A DNA stretch of 64,000 nucleotides from Streptomyces marokkonensis. Lineage in GTDB: Bacteria; Actinomycetota; Actinomycetes; Streptomycetales; Streptomycetaceae. The stretch lies in NCBI RefSeq assembly GCF_008312835.1, contig NZ_VSKS01000005.1, forward strand, positions 341,973 through 405,972, written 5' to 3'. Each line of letters begins with the position of its first letter. The first letter of the stretch is position 1. The position numbers and the translations under genes were made by a program. The notes under the pieces were generated by a model. The model did not search any database and was not told where the DNA came from. It saw only the letters and a list, made by a program, of their open reading frames with translations. Below are positions 34,405-42,957 of the stretch, one piece after another.

Positions 34405-36183
34405 CTACTTGGCGCACTCGACCTTGTCCGCCGTGGACTTCTCGATGTCGTCGGGCGCCTTGTCCGGCGGAGTGAGCGACACACCGGCACCCTTGAAGTC
34501 CTTGCCGAGGGTCAGGGTCATCGCGGGCACGCCCTGCGCGTTGGTGACGCTCTCGCCGGGCTTCATCGCCGATCCGGACAGGCCCAGGATGTCGGCCAGG
34601 CGGCGTGCCTGGTCGGCCTGGTCGGGAGCGTACTCGAGCGTCGTCCTGCTCAGCTCCCCGGGCGCGTTGCCGGCGTTCTCCGACTTGGTGACGCCCTGCT
34701 CGACCTGGAGCCAGCTGAGCATCTCCTGCGCGCTGCCCCCGGGGGCACCGCCGTTGAGGATCCGCACCCTGACCTCGGAGGCCGGTGCCTTCTCGCCCTT
34801 CAGCCGGGCGGCGACCGCGGCCTTCTCCTGCTTCTGCTTCTGCTTGACCTCGGTGAACGAGACGTCGTTGCGGATCAGGTCGAAGACCTCCGGGGCCTTG
34901 CCCTCGTTGAGGACGACGGTCGCCTTCACCGTCTCCGCGGGGTTGTCGACCACCGGCACGGTCGTGAACGTCAGGTTCTTGACGTTGAGCTTGCCCAGCT
35001 CCAGACCGAGGTCCTTGAGCTTGTTGATGCTGTCCAGCTGGGAGTCGACGGTGAGCGCCTCGGTGCCCGCCTCGGCCAGCTTGATCATCTTCGAGGGGCT
35101 GGTGAGCGTGTCGTTCGACTTGAGTTTGCGCATCAGCGCGCTCAGGAACTGCTGCTGCAGCCCGATCCGGCTCAGGTCGCCGCCGGTGCCGACGGAGTGC
35201 CGGGTGCGGACGAACGCCAGCGCCTGCTCGCCCTCGATGGTGTGCGTGCCCTTGGGCAGCTCCAGGTGCGAGTCCGGGTCGTCGATGTCCTTCGCCAGAC
35301 ACACCTCGACGCCGCCGACCGCCGAGGTCAGCGTCTTGACCGCGTTGAAGTCCGCCACCATGAAGTTGTCCGGCTTGATCCCGGTCAGCTCGGTCACGGT
35401 CCGCATGGTGCAGCTGGGCGTACGGCCGCTCTGGCCGAGGCTGGTGTTGAAGCGGACGCCGGGGGAGCCCGGGATCACCTTCTGGCTGCCGTCCTCCTGC
35501 TCGGTGGGGCAGTCGGGGATGTCGACTATCAGGTCACGCGGGATGCTCAGCGCGGTCGCGTTGGAACGGTCCTTGGAGACGTGCAGCAGGATCGTGGTGT
35601 CGGCGTGCCCGGCGCTGCCCTTGTCGCCGTAGCCCTCGTTGCCCGAACCGGTGCGCTTGTCGGTGCCGATCAGCAGGATGTTGATCGCTTCGTCCTTCTT
35701 GAAGCCACCCGTGCTGGCACCGTCGTCGGAGACGGACGTGATGTTGTCGTTCAGGTGTTCCAGGTACAGGTAGCCGGCCATGCCGACGCCGAGCACCAGG
35801 AAGGCCATGGTCCCGCTGGTCCACAGCAGGACCTTCTTCGCCTTGGCGTTCTTCTTCGCCGGCCGGCGCCCGCGCCGTCCCGGCGGCGGCTCCTCCGGCA
35901 CGCCCCGGCGCCTGCGCTGCGGCGGCACCTCCCGGCCGGGCGTCTCCCGCCCCGGCGCTCCGCGGCCGGGACGCTCGGGCGCGCGGCCCGCGGGGGTTTT
36001 GGTGCCGGCGTTGCGGGCACCCGGATTCCGGGCACCCGGGGGGCGCGGCCCGCGAGGGCCAGGAATGGGTGACTGCGGTGCGGAAGGGCCCAGTCGCAGT
36101 TCGTATTCACCCGTGTCCGGATTGAGCACCCACTGATCTGCGGGATCGATGTTCTCTCCCCGCCCACGGCTTTGCGCGTCCAC
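34405..36183 (-). CDS. LCP family protein 5 with long Pro/Arg-rich tail and LytR_C domain
   Basis: The longest of the set, 592 residues from GTG 36183. The first 115 residues are cytoplasmic, starting with DPADQWVLNPDTGEYELRL and then a Pro/Gly/Arg-rich stretch with repeated PGARN. One helix (SGTMAFLVLGVGMAGYLYLE) leads to the LCP domain: NILLIGTDKRTGSGNEGYG, HADTTILLHVSKD, LSIPRDLIVDIPDC, RFNTSLGQSG, LTSAVGGVEVCL and LAFVRTRHSVGTGGDLSRIG. LytR_C has VRVRILNGGAPGGSAQEML. It ends in KVECAK. A KQKQKQEKAA coiled segment joins the domains. Confidence 0.93.
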   Translation of the reverse strand: MDAQSRGRGENIDPADQWVLNPDTGEYELRLGPSAPQSPIPGPRGPRPPGARNPGARNAGTKTPAGRAPERPGRGAPGRETPGREVPPQRRRRGVPEEPPPGRRGRRPAKKNAKAKKVLLWTSGTMAFLVLGVGMAGYLYLEHLNDNITSVSDDGASTGGFKKDEAINILLIGTDKRTGSGNEGYGDKGSAGHADTTILLHVSKDRSNATALSIPRDLIVDIPDCPTEQEDGSQKVIPGSPGVRFNTSLGQSGRTPSCTMRTVTELTGIKPDNFMVADFNAVKTLTSAVGGVEVCLAKDIDDPDSHLELPKGTHTIEGEQALAFVRTRHSVGTGGDLSRIGLQQQFLSALMRKLKSNDTLTSPSKMIKLAEAGTEALTVDSQLDSINKLKDLGLELGKLNVKNLTFTTVPVVDNPAETVKATVVLNEGKAPEVFDLIRNDVSFTEVKQKQKQEKAAVAARLKGEKAPASEVRVRILNGGAPGGSAQEMLSWLQVEQGVTKSENAGNAPGELSRTTLEYAPDQADQARRLADILGLSGSAMKPGESVTNAQGVPAMTLTLGKDFKGAGVSLTPPDKAPDDIEKSTADKVECAK

Positions 36184-36426
36184 GGTCGCTCGAATCCTCC
36201 GTCGGGGCCACGCGGCGCCTTTCCCCTCCCAGGCGCTCGGGTCTCGGTCACACAGTGCGGGACCTCAGGACGGGCCTGAAGGAACGGACGCACCGGAGCG
36301 CTCACACTAACGGTCCTGATCGGCCCCGGGCGACGCCGGTGACGAATTCCACGTCCTCACAAGGGGGCAATCCACCCATTTCCCTGGACAAGGGTTCGCA
36401 GTCGTGGAGTTGGTTTGGGGCAGCCT

Positions 36427-37635
36427 TTACGTACAGGTGTCCTCGGCGGCCGTGTTCCCCGGGAAGGTCGGAGCGGGAGAACTGCCGTCGGACGGTTCCC
36501 CCGATTCCCTTTCCGTGCCCTTCCGGTCACGTTCCGTATCGACCGCCACGGGTGCGTCCGTCCGCAACCGCTCGAACAGGTTTTCCGCCGCGGGCTGCGC
36601 GAGCTGGTCGCGATTGACGTCCCCGGTGTACGACTCCCGGGGCACGGTCAGGAATTGCACGTCTTCCGTGGGGATCTCACGCAGGCCCCGAACGAGTTCG
36701 TACAAACCGCGCAAGCTGGCCAGCTCCGGGTCGGTGGTGAGGGACGAGGTGGCCGCGTTCAGAACGGGATACAGCTTCACCGGATTCAGCAGAACGTCAT
36801 TGCCGCGCACCTTGTTGACGAGCGCGCCGAGGAAGCGCTGCTGCCGCTCCATCCGGCCGGTGTCGCTGCCGTCGCCGAGGCTCTTGCGGGCCCGGACGTA
36901 ACCGAGCGCCTGCTCCCCGCTCAGTGTCACCCGGCCCGCCGGGAGTTTCAGTTCCGCGTCCTTGTCGTCCATGGGTTCGCGCAGGCACACCTCGACGCCG
37001 TCCACCGCGTCGACCATGTCCTTGAAACCGTCGAAATCGACGACGACGTGGTGGTCGACGCGGATGTCCGTGAGTTTCTCGACCGTGCGGATGGTGCAGG
37101 CGGAACCGCCCACCTCGAAGGCCGAGTTGAAGGCGGCGAACATCGGTTCGGAACGTGAGCCGTCGGGGCGGCGGCAGTCCGGCACGTCCACCATCAGGTC
37201 CCGGGGTATGGACACCGCGGTGGCGCTGCGCCGTCCCGCCGACAGGTGCAGCAGGATCACGGTGTCCGAACGCTCGGTCCCCGGATCCCGCCCGTAGCGG
37301 CCGTTCTCGTCCCCTGAGCGCGTGTCCGAGCCGATGAGCAGGATGTTCCGGGCGTCCTTGACCAGCGCGGTGGGGCGGTCCTTCTCGAGCCGCGCCAGTT
37401 CGGCCGCCGCCGCCTCGTCCGGAGTGATGTTCCCGTCCAGCTTCAAGTACACCGCCCACCCGGCGCCCCCTGCGGCGACGAGCACGGCCGCGACCGTCAG
37501 CCCGGTGCCGCGGGCCCAGCGCCGCCGCCGCCCACGGCGGATCCGACCCCGCCCGCCCGGCGAGGACCCCGCCGCCGGGTCCTGGGCGCTCCCGTCCTCC
37601 GGCCGTCCGGAGGGGGCGCCTGCGGTGTCGCTCAT
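36427..37635 (-). CDS. LCP family protein 6, without LytR_C domain
   Basis: A 402-residue protein from ATG 37635 (GGTGGA 7 bases upstream). An Arg-rich tail precedes one helix (GLTVAAVLVAAGGAGWAVYL). The LCP domain has NILLIGSDTRSGDENGRYG, SDTVILLHLSAGR, VSIPRDLMVDVPDC, AFNSAFEVGGSACT, VDHHVVVDFDGFKDMVDAVDG and LGYVRARKSLGDGSDTGRMERQQ. It ends in a Pro/Ser-rich tail with DTCT. This is the type closest in layout to single-domain CpsA-like LCPs. A 243-base gap separates it from LCP 5, so it is probably transcribed separately. Confidence 0.93.
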   Translation of the reverse strand: MSDTAGAPSGRPEDGSAQDPAAGSSPGGRGRIRRGRRRRWARGTGLTVAAVLVAAGGAGWAVYLKLDGNITPDEAAAAELARLEKDRPTALVKDARNILLIGSDTRSGDENGRYGRDPGTERSDTVILLHLSAGRRSATAVSIPRDLMVDVPDCRRPDGSRSEPMFAAFNSAFEVGGSACTIRTVEKLTDIRVDHHVVVDFDGFKDMVDAVDGVEVCLREPMDDKDAELKLPAGRVTLSGEQALGYVRARKSLGDGSDTGRMERQQRFLGALVNKVRGNDVLLNPVKLYPVLNAATSSLTTDPELASLRGLYELVRGLREIPTEDVQFLTVPRESYTGDVNRDQLAQPAAENLFERLRTDAPVAVDTERDRKGTERESGEPSDGSSPAPTFPGNTAAEDTCT

Positions 37636-37797
37636 GGCCGGGTCCACCCCTCACTGCGTACGGGACCGGACGGCGTACGGGTGTGTGGTGCGTGCCGCTG
37701 TCTACGACGATGGACCGGAAGCGGGACGCGTGAGGGGTGGTGCTGCGCCGAACGGGGGAGGGGACGGCTCTGCCGGGTGGTGGGCCCCGGGGTGGCG

Positions 37798-38559
37798 TCA
37801 GCGGGCGATGACCGTCACGCGTTCGCTTTCCACCCGCTTGTCCAGGGCGTCGTCCCCGAGGCGGTCCAGGTTCCGGCACAGGACCACGGAGCCGCCGGTC
37901 GCCAGCGGCCCGTACAGACCCGAGTTCAGGCCCTCCCACGTGTCGAACGGCAGCCCCGACAGGATCCGCGAGCCGGGACCGGTCAGACCCAGCTCCGGCG
38001 CCTCCGCCCGGGCCCGCTCGACCACCTCCGCCCCGGTGAACTCCCGCCCCGCGACGATGAGCGCCGGCTCCTCCGGGTCGACGGGCGCGTACGGCACGAA
38101 CCGGTCGCCCTGGCCCGGTACCTCCACGGCGTAGTCGGCGAAGCCCTCCGGCGGCTGCGGGAAGCGTCCGCCGAGCGGCCTGAGCGCCAGCGCGATCCGC
38201 GGTCCCGAGCAGGTCCGCGCGGCCTCCAGGGACTCCGGCTCCGGACCGCTCACCGCCACGTCCGCCGCCGACGGGTCCCCGGCCACGTCCGCGACCACGC
38301 CCACCGACGCGCACGCCAGCAGCCACACGGCCGTCTGCCAGTGCGCGGGCAGCAGCAGCGCCACCCGGTCGCCGGGCTCGACGGACAGCTCGTCCTGGAG
38401 GAGGTTGGCGGTCTTGGCCACCCAATTGGCGAAGGTGGCCACGGACAATTCGACACGTTCGCCCGTGGCGTCGTCGTAGAAGGTCACCAGGGGGCGTCCC
38501 GGGTCCGCGGCGAGCGCGGAACTCAGCAGGTCGGCAGGGGTGCGGTCGGTGGCGTTCAC
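37798..38559 (-). CDS. TIGR03089 family protein (acyl-CoA synthetase-like fragment)
   Basis: A 253-residue protein resembling only the N-terminal part of ANL adenylating enzymes: TPADLLSSALAADPGRPLVTFYDDATGERVELS, then ANLLQDELSVEPGDRVALLLPAHWQTAVWLLA. It lacks the AMP-binding P-loop (SGTTGxPK) and the C-terminal lid domain, so it should not activate acids. The family is actinobacterial; in M. tuberculosis the member is Rv3268, beside the LCP gene Rv3267, matching the position here. The role is unknown. GTG 38559 is the likely start, although no strong ribosome site is visible. Confidence 0.85.
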   Translation of the reverse strand: MNATDRTPADLLSSALAADPGRPLVTFYDDATGERVELSVATFANWVAKTANLLQDELSVEPGDRVALLLPAHWQTAVWLLACASVGVVADVAGDPSAADVAVSGPEPESLEAARTCSGPRIALALRPLGGRFPQPPEGFADYAVEVPGQGDRFVPYAPVDPEEPALIVAGREFTGAEVVERARAEAPELGLTGPGSRILSGLPFDTWEGLNSGLYGPLATGGSVVLCRNLDRLGDDALDKRVESERVTVIAR

Positions 38560-38670
38560 CCGCGCAAGCGTACGCGGGCCCGTCCCCGCGCACCGCCCGT
38601 CGGGGGCACCGGTTCGGGGGAACGTCCTCCGACAGCCCGTCAACTCCCCGATGGACAGATTTGTCTGACT

Positions 38671-40140
38671 ATGTCCAAGCTCAGGAGCATGCGTGGAATT
38701 CTTGCTTCCTCAATCGGTGTCACCTGCGCCGCCGCCCTCGCCCTTCCGCTCGCTCCGCCCGCCACCGCGGCGGCCGCGAGACCGGCGCCCACGGCAGAAG
38801 CGGCCACGCGCGCGGCAGTGACGGACCGGCCCGACGTCCCCGGCAGCACCCAGTCGCTGCCCCTGCGACTCCTCGGCCACGACCGCGCCTCCGGCGCCGC
38901 CGTCCACGGCCTCGCCCCGCGGGCCGTGCGGCACTTCTCCCTCCTCGGCGTCATCTGGGACGATCCCGCCGCCGAACTCCACGGGCGCGTCCAGGTCCGT
39001 ACCCGCGCGGCCGCCGACGGCGGCTGGTCCGACTGGCAGGACGTCGAGACCCACTACACCGAGCACGGTGCCGACCCGGGCACCCCGGAGGCCGCCTCGG
39101 GCCGGGTGCGGGGCGCCACGGCGCCGCTGTGGGTGGGGGAGTCGGACGGCGTGGAGGTCCGGGTGCGGCCGGAGCACGGCGAACCGGGCGCCGGGTCCGA
39201 GGCCGCCGGGTCCGGGGCCGACGGGTCCGGGGCCGACGGGTCCGGGGCCGACGGGTCCGGGGCCGACTCCGCCGCCGGCGCGTCCCCCGGGCTGCCGTCC
39301 GGGCTGCGGCTCGAACTCATCGACCCCGGGGATGCGGCCGCTCCGCTCCCGGCCGAGGCCGCCGACGCCCGTACGAGCCCCATGAGCGCCGAGGCGACCG
39401 CCGCCTCCGCGGCCAACTCCTCACTCGTGGCCCCGGGCGCCACCGAGATCCCGGCGCTGAACGCCGAGCAGACCCGGCAGGAACTCCTCACCCTGCGCGG
39501 GACCGAACTGACCGAGGAGCAGCGGGCGAAGCCGTACATCGGGCCGCGCCCCGCCATCGTCACCCGGCGCGGCTGGGGAGCGAACGAGAGTCTGCGGGAG
39601 AAGCAGTTCGTGTACACGGGCAAGGTCAAGGCGGCCTTCGTGCACCACACCGCCTCCGGCAGCAACTACACGTGTGCCCAGGCGCCTTCGCTCGTCCGCG
39701 GGTTCTACCGCTACCACGTGAGGAGCCTGGGCTGGCGCGACATCGGCTACAACTTCCTCGTGGACAAGTGCGGGAGGATCTACGAGGGCAGGGCCGGTGG
39801 AGTGGCGAAGGCGGTCAAGGGGGCCCACACCATGGGCTTCAACAGCAACACCACGGGCATCGCGGTGATCGGTTCCTACGGCTCCAAGAAGCCGTCGTCC
39901 TCGGCCCAGAAGGCCGTCGCCCGGCTCACCGCGTGGAAACTCGGGCTGCACGGCATGAATCCACGCGCCAAGACATATCTGAAGTCCGGCGGTGGCAATC
40001 TCTACCGAAAAGGCAAGAAGGTACGACTGAACGTGATCTCCGGTCACCGGGACGGGTTCAACACCTCGTGCCCAGGGGGGAAGCTCTACAAGAAGCTCGG
40101 CACCGTGCGTTCCACGGCGGCCCGCTACCAGGGGCGTTGA
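38671..40140 (+). CDS. secreted N-acetylmuramoyl-L-alanine amidase (PGRP/Amidase_2 type)
   Basis: A 489-residue exported cell-wall hydrolase. The first 35 residues form a signal peptide (SSIGVTCAAALALPLAPPATAAAA). An N-terminal beta-rich domain (about 60-165, GWSDWQDVETHY) typical of Streptomyces PGRPs follows, then a Gly-Ser-Ala-Asp linker with four near-identical repeats. The zinc amidase domain has AFVHHTASGSNYTCAQ, DIGYNFLVDKCGRIYEGRAGG, GAHTMGFNSNTTGIAVIG and ISGHRDGFNTSCPG, which supply the His and Cys zinc ligands and the catalytic Tyr. ATG 38671 has no ribosome site; ATG 38689 is an alternative. It would cut the peptide stem from muramic acid. Confidence 0.93.
   Translation: MSKLRSMRGILASSIGVTCAAALALPLAPPATAAAARPAPTAEAATRAAVTDRPDVPGSTQSLPLRLLGHDRASGAAVHGLAPRAVRHFSLLGVIWDDPAAELHGRVQVRTRAAADGGWSDWQDVETHYTEHGADPGTPEAASGRVRGATAPLWVGESDGVEVRVRPEHGEPGAGSEAAGSGADGSGADGSGADGSGADSAAGASPGLPSGLRLELIDPGDAAAPLPAEAADARTSPMSAEATAASAANSSLVAPGATEIPALNAEQTRQELLTLRGTELTEEQRAKPYIGPRPAIVTRRGWGANESLREKQFVYTGKVKAAFVHHTASGSNYTCAQAPSLVRGFYRYHVRSLGWRDIGYNFLVDKCGRIYEGRAGGVAKAVKGAHTMGFNSNTTGIAVIGSYGSKKPSSSAQKAVARLTAWKLGLHGMNPRAKTYLKSGGGNLYRKGKKVRLNVISGHRDGFNTSCPGGKLYKKLGTVRSTAARYQGR
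39211..39267 (+). repeat. 15-bp tandem repeat in the amidase linker
   Basis: The unit TCCGGGGCCGACGGG occurs 3.8 times head to tail and codes for SGADG. The units are identical, which suggests recent copy-number change. It lengthens the flexible linker between the two domains. Confidence 0.9.
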
Positions 40141-40157
40141 GGCGGGCCGGCGTTTCT

Positions 40158-40222
40158 TCCTGCCGGAGAACGGTCTGCATACACTGGCCGGCCGAAAGAC
40201 AGCTCGGCCGGTCCCGGCAGGA
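40158..40222 (+). terminator. nested hairpin between amidase and nucleotidyltransferase genes
   Basis: TCCTGCCGG (40158-40166) pairs exactly with CCGGCAGGA (40214-40222), and inside it GCCGGCCGA pairs with TCGGCCGGT apart from one G-T pair. It may end the amidase transcript or structure the leader of the next gene, whose GTG start is 15 bases on. Confidence 0.55.
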
Positions 40223-40236
40223 AGCAGAGACGACAG

Positions 40237-41319
40237 GTGACAGAAGCGATCCTCCTGGTCGGAGGCAAGGGCACGCGGCTGCGACCGCTCACGGTGCACA
40301 CGCCCAAGCCCATGGTCCCGGCGGCCGGGGTGCCCTTCCTGACGCACCAGCTGGCGAGAGCCAGAGCCGCGGGCGTCGAGCACATCGTCCTGGCCACGTC
40401 CTACCTGGCCGAGGTCTTCGAGCCGTACTTCGGGGACGGCTCGGCGCTGGGGCTGCACATCGAGTACGTGACGGAGGAGGAGCCGCTCGGTACGGGCGGC
40501 GCCATCCGCAACGTCGCGTCCCGGCTGCACTCGGGGCCGGACGAGCCGGTGCTGGTCTTCAACGGGGACATCCTCACGGGGCTGGACATCCGGGCGCTGG
40601 TGCGGACGCACGAGACGTCGGGGGCGGACGTCTCGCTCCATCTGACGAAGGTGACCGATCCCCGGGCGTACGGGCTGGTCCCGACGGACGACACCGGGAA
40701 GGTGCTGGCCTTCCTGGAGAAGCCGCAGACGCCGGAGGAGATCGTCACCGACCAGATCAACGCGGGGGCGTACGTCTTCCGCCGCTCGGTGATCGACACG
40801 ATTCCGGCGGGGCGGGTGGTGTCGGTGGAGCGGGAGACGTTCCCGGGGCTGCTCGCGGCGGGGGCGCATCTGCAGGGGATGGTCGACTCGACGTACTGGC
40901 TGGACCTGGGGACGCCGGCGGCGTTCGTACGGGGCTCGGCGGACCTGGTGCTCGGGCGTGCGCCGTCGCCCGCGGTGCCCGGCCGCTGCGGTGACCGGCT
41001 GGTGCTGCCCACGGCGACGGTGGCGGCGGACGCGAAGCTCGCGGGCGGGACGGTGGTGGGCGAGGGCGCGTTCGTGGCGGAGGGCGCGCGCGTCTTCGGG
41101 AGCACGATCCTGCCGGGTGCGGTGATCGAACCGGGCGCGGTCGTCACCGACTCGCTGATCGGGACGCGGGCACGGGTGGGCGAACGGTCGGTCCTGACCG
41201 GCACGGTCATAGGCGACGGCGCGGTCATAGGCGCACGCAACGAACTCCGCGAGGGCGTCCGCGTGTGGTGCGACGCCCGCATCCCGGCGGGCGCGGTCCG
41301 CTTCTCCTCGGACCAGTAG
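40237..41319 (+). CDS. manC: nucleotidyltransferase, probable mannose-1-phosphate guanylyltransferase
   Basis: A 360-residue sugar-1-phosphate nucleotidyltransferase. ILLVGGKGTRLRPLTVHTPKPM is the nucleotide-binding signature, and FNGDIL carries the Mg-binding Asp. The C-terminal third is a left-handed beta helix of hexapeptide-like repeats (ATVAADAKLAGGTVVGEGAF, GSTILPGAVIEPGAVVTDSL). It would make GDP-mannose; manB and manA lie further right, giving the full route from fructose-6-phosphate. The specificity call rests on gene order (Rv3264c in mycobacteria) as well as sequence; glucose-1-phosphate activity cannot be excluded. The start is GTG 40237. Confidence 0.85.
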   Translation: MTEAILLVGGKGTRLRPLTVHTPKPMVPAAGVPFLTHQLARARAAGVEHIVLATSYLAEVFEPYFGDGSALGLHIEYVTEEEPLGTGGAIRNVASRLHSGPDEPVLVFNGDILTGLDIRALVRTHETSGADVSLHLTKVTDPRAYGLVPTDDTGKVLAFLEKPQTPEEIVTDQINAGAYVFRRSVIDTIPAGRVVSVERETFPGLLAAGAHLQGMVDSTYWLDLGTPAAFVRGSADLVLGRAPSPAVPGRCGDRLVLPTATVAADAKLAGGTVVGEGAFVAEGARVFGSTILPGAVIEPGAVVTDSLIGTRARVGERSVLTGTVIGDGAVIGARNELREGVRVWCDARIPAGAVRFSSDQ

Positions 41320-41345
41320 CCGTCGCGGGCCGGCGCAGCGCCTTC

Positions 41346-41795
41346 TGCCGGTGGGTGGGTCGGGGCCGGGTCGGGGGTGTACGTCCTCGGACTGGCGCGA
41401 CCGGGTTGCCCGGTGGAGGTGCGGGGCGTCGACTCGCACCAGCCGCTGCGGGCGCACACCCCCGCCCCGACCCCTCCGCGCCGTACGCGCCTGTCCCGCG
41501 CCGACCGTGAGCCGTGCTCCGTGCCGTACGCGGCTGTCTCGCGCCGACCGTGAGCCGTGCTCCGTGCCGTACGCGGCTGTCTCGCGCCGACCGTGAGCCG
41601 TGCTCCGTGCCGTACGGGCCTGTCTCGCGCCGACCGTGAGCCGTGCTCCGTGCCGTACGGGCCTGTCTCGCGCCGACCGTGAGCCGTGCTCCGTGCCGTA
41701 CGGGCCTGTCTCGCGCCGACCGTGAGCCGTGCTCCGTGCCGTACGCGCCTGCCGCTCTCGCGGGCCGCCACCGTCGTTCCCGCGGGCAGTCGTGC
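41346..41795. repeat. dispersed intergenic element, copy A, with expanded tandem array
   Basis: The first 144 bases (41346-41489) match the reverse complement of 52225-52368 at 140 of 144 positions, with no gaps. Next come six 43-base units and then a short shared flank (CGCGGGCCGCCACC). The element fills the gap between the converging manC and AlkA-type genes. Open frames in it are artefacts of the repeat. No protein, tRNA or transposase signature is present. Confidence 0.93.
41491..41748. repeat. six 43-bp tandem repeats
   Basis: Units start at 41491, 41534, 41577, 41620, 41663 and 41706; each begins CTGTCTCGCGCCGACC (CTGTCCCG in the first) and ends near GTGCCGTACG. They are almost identical and differ mainly in the last three bases. 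There are no spacers, so this is not CRISPR. Because 43 is not a multiple of three, every frame is read in turn. Confidence 0.97.
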
Positions 41796-41893
41796 CGCTG
41801 GGGCGATGGGGGGCGCGACGGCACCCCGTAGGCGCCGGGCTGCGCGAGCATCCCCCGGCACGCGTCAACGCCGGTTCACGGGGCAACCGGGCG

Positions 41894-42895
41894 TCACAGC
41901 CGCCCGATGTCGCCGTACGGCATCCGCGGCGCCCGCCTCCCCGGCACACACCCACTCAGCAGAACCAACCGCGCGGCCCGGTGCCGCTGCCCCGCATACG
42001 GCTCCAGCAGCGACAGCATCACCGCGTCATCCGCATACCGGTCCCCCGCCAGCGCCCACCCCACGATCCCCGGCAGATGCAGATCCCCCACGGTCACCGC
42101 GTCCACCGCGCCATGACTCCGCTGCACCGTCTCCGCGGACGTCCACGGCCCGATCCCCGAGACCAGCTCCAACCGCTCCTGTGCCGCCTCCGGAGGCATT
42201 CCCACCGCCTCCTCCAGCCGCGCGGCGACCCGCACCGCCCGCAGCACCGTCGACGCCCGCTTGTTGTCGACCCCGGCGCGGTGCCACTCCCAGGACGGGA
42301 TCAGCGCCCAGGTACGGGGCGCCGGCATCACCGACATCCGCTCCGGCGCGGGCCCGGGCGCCGGCTCGCCGTACTTCCGTACCAGCAGCCGCCACGCCCG
42401 GTACGCCTCACCCGTCGTGACCTTCTGCTCCAGGATCGACGGGATCAGCGACTCGAGCACGAGCCCGGTCCGCGTCAGCCGCAGTCCGGGCCGCCGGTGC
42501 CGGGTCAGCGCCAGCAGCCTGTGCCGGGGGACGAAGGCGGACGGGTCGTCGGCCGCCCCGAGCATCTCCGGCAGGCGTTCCAGGAGCCATTCGGCGCCCG
42601 GGCCCCACGCCTCGCCCCGGACCTCACCGGCCCGCTGCGTCACCCGCAGTGTCCCCGGGCCCGCAGGCGTCAGGCTGGCCCGCCACACGGAGCCGTCCGG
42701 CAGCGCCCGGAACGTCGGATCGCCGGGCCCGCGCCGCAGTGGCCCGAGCACCAGGCCGAGGTCCAGCGGACCGTCCGGCACATACGTCCGCACCCGTGCC
42801 GGGGCCGGTGCCTGGCGGGGGACGCCCGCGGGCACGGCGACGTGACCGCCGCGCACGGTCGTGCGGGTGGGGCGGGGAGCGAATCGTCCTGCCAC
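41894..42895 (-). CDS. DNA-3-methyladenine glycosylase II-like protein (HhH-GPD superfamily)
   Basis: A 333-residue base-excision enzyme of the AlkA type. An N-terminal beta domain is followed by LESLIPSILEQKVTTGEAYRAW, the helix-hairpin-helix ELVSGIGPWTSAETV near residue 250 and the catalytic Asp in VTVGDLHLPG. It would remove alkylated purines by flipping the base out of DNA. There is no iron-sulphur cluster loop. GTG 42895 is the start. It is convergent with manC across the repeat element and upstream of the F420 genes' 3' end. Confidence 0.9.
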   Translation of the reverse strand: MAGRFAPRPTRTTVRGGHVAVPAGVPRQAPAPARVRTYVPDGPLDLGLVLGPLRRGPGDPTFRALPDGSVWRASLTPAGPGTLRVTQRAGEVRGEAWGPGAEWLLERLPEMLGAADDPSAFVPRHRLLALTRHRRPGLRLTRTGLVLESLIPSILEQKVTTGEAYRAWRLLVRKYGEPAPGPAPERMSVMPAPRTWALIPSWEWHRAGVDNKRASTVLRAVRVAARLEEAVGMPPEAAQERLELVSGIGPWTSAETVQRSHGAVDAVTVGDLHLPGIVGWALAGDRYADDAVMLSLLEPYAGQRHRAARLVLLSGCVPGRRAPRMPYGDIGRL

Positions 42896-42957
42896 GGGAG
42901 TCCCAGGGTGGAGAGGAGAGCGGGGCCTCTAAGAGGGTAGGCGCCCGCGCGCCCGGC

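Noticed and set aside
32666-35632. 988-residue plus-strand frame opposite LCP 4 and LCP 5
   Set aside because: Antisense of two genuine LCP genes with full family motifs.
41491-41748. CRISPR-like array
   Set aside because: Units are directly adjacent with no unique spacers, and no cas genes are near.
41225-41861. Open frames on both strands with repeated TVSRAPCRTRLS-like or HGSRSAR-like peptides
   Set aside because: They are products of the 43-base tandem array read in successive frames; no start site and no codon bias.
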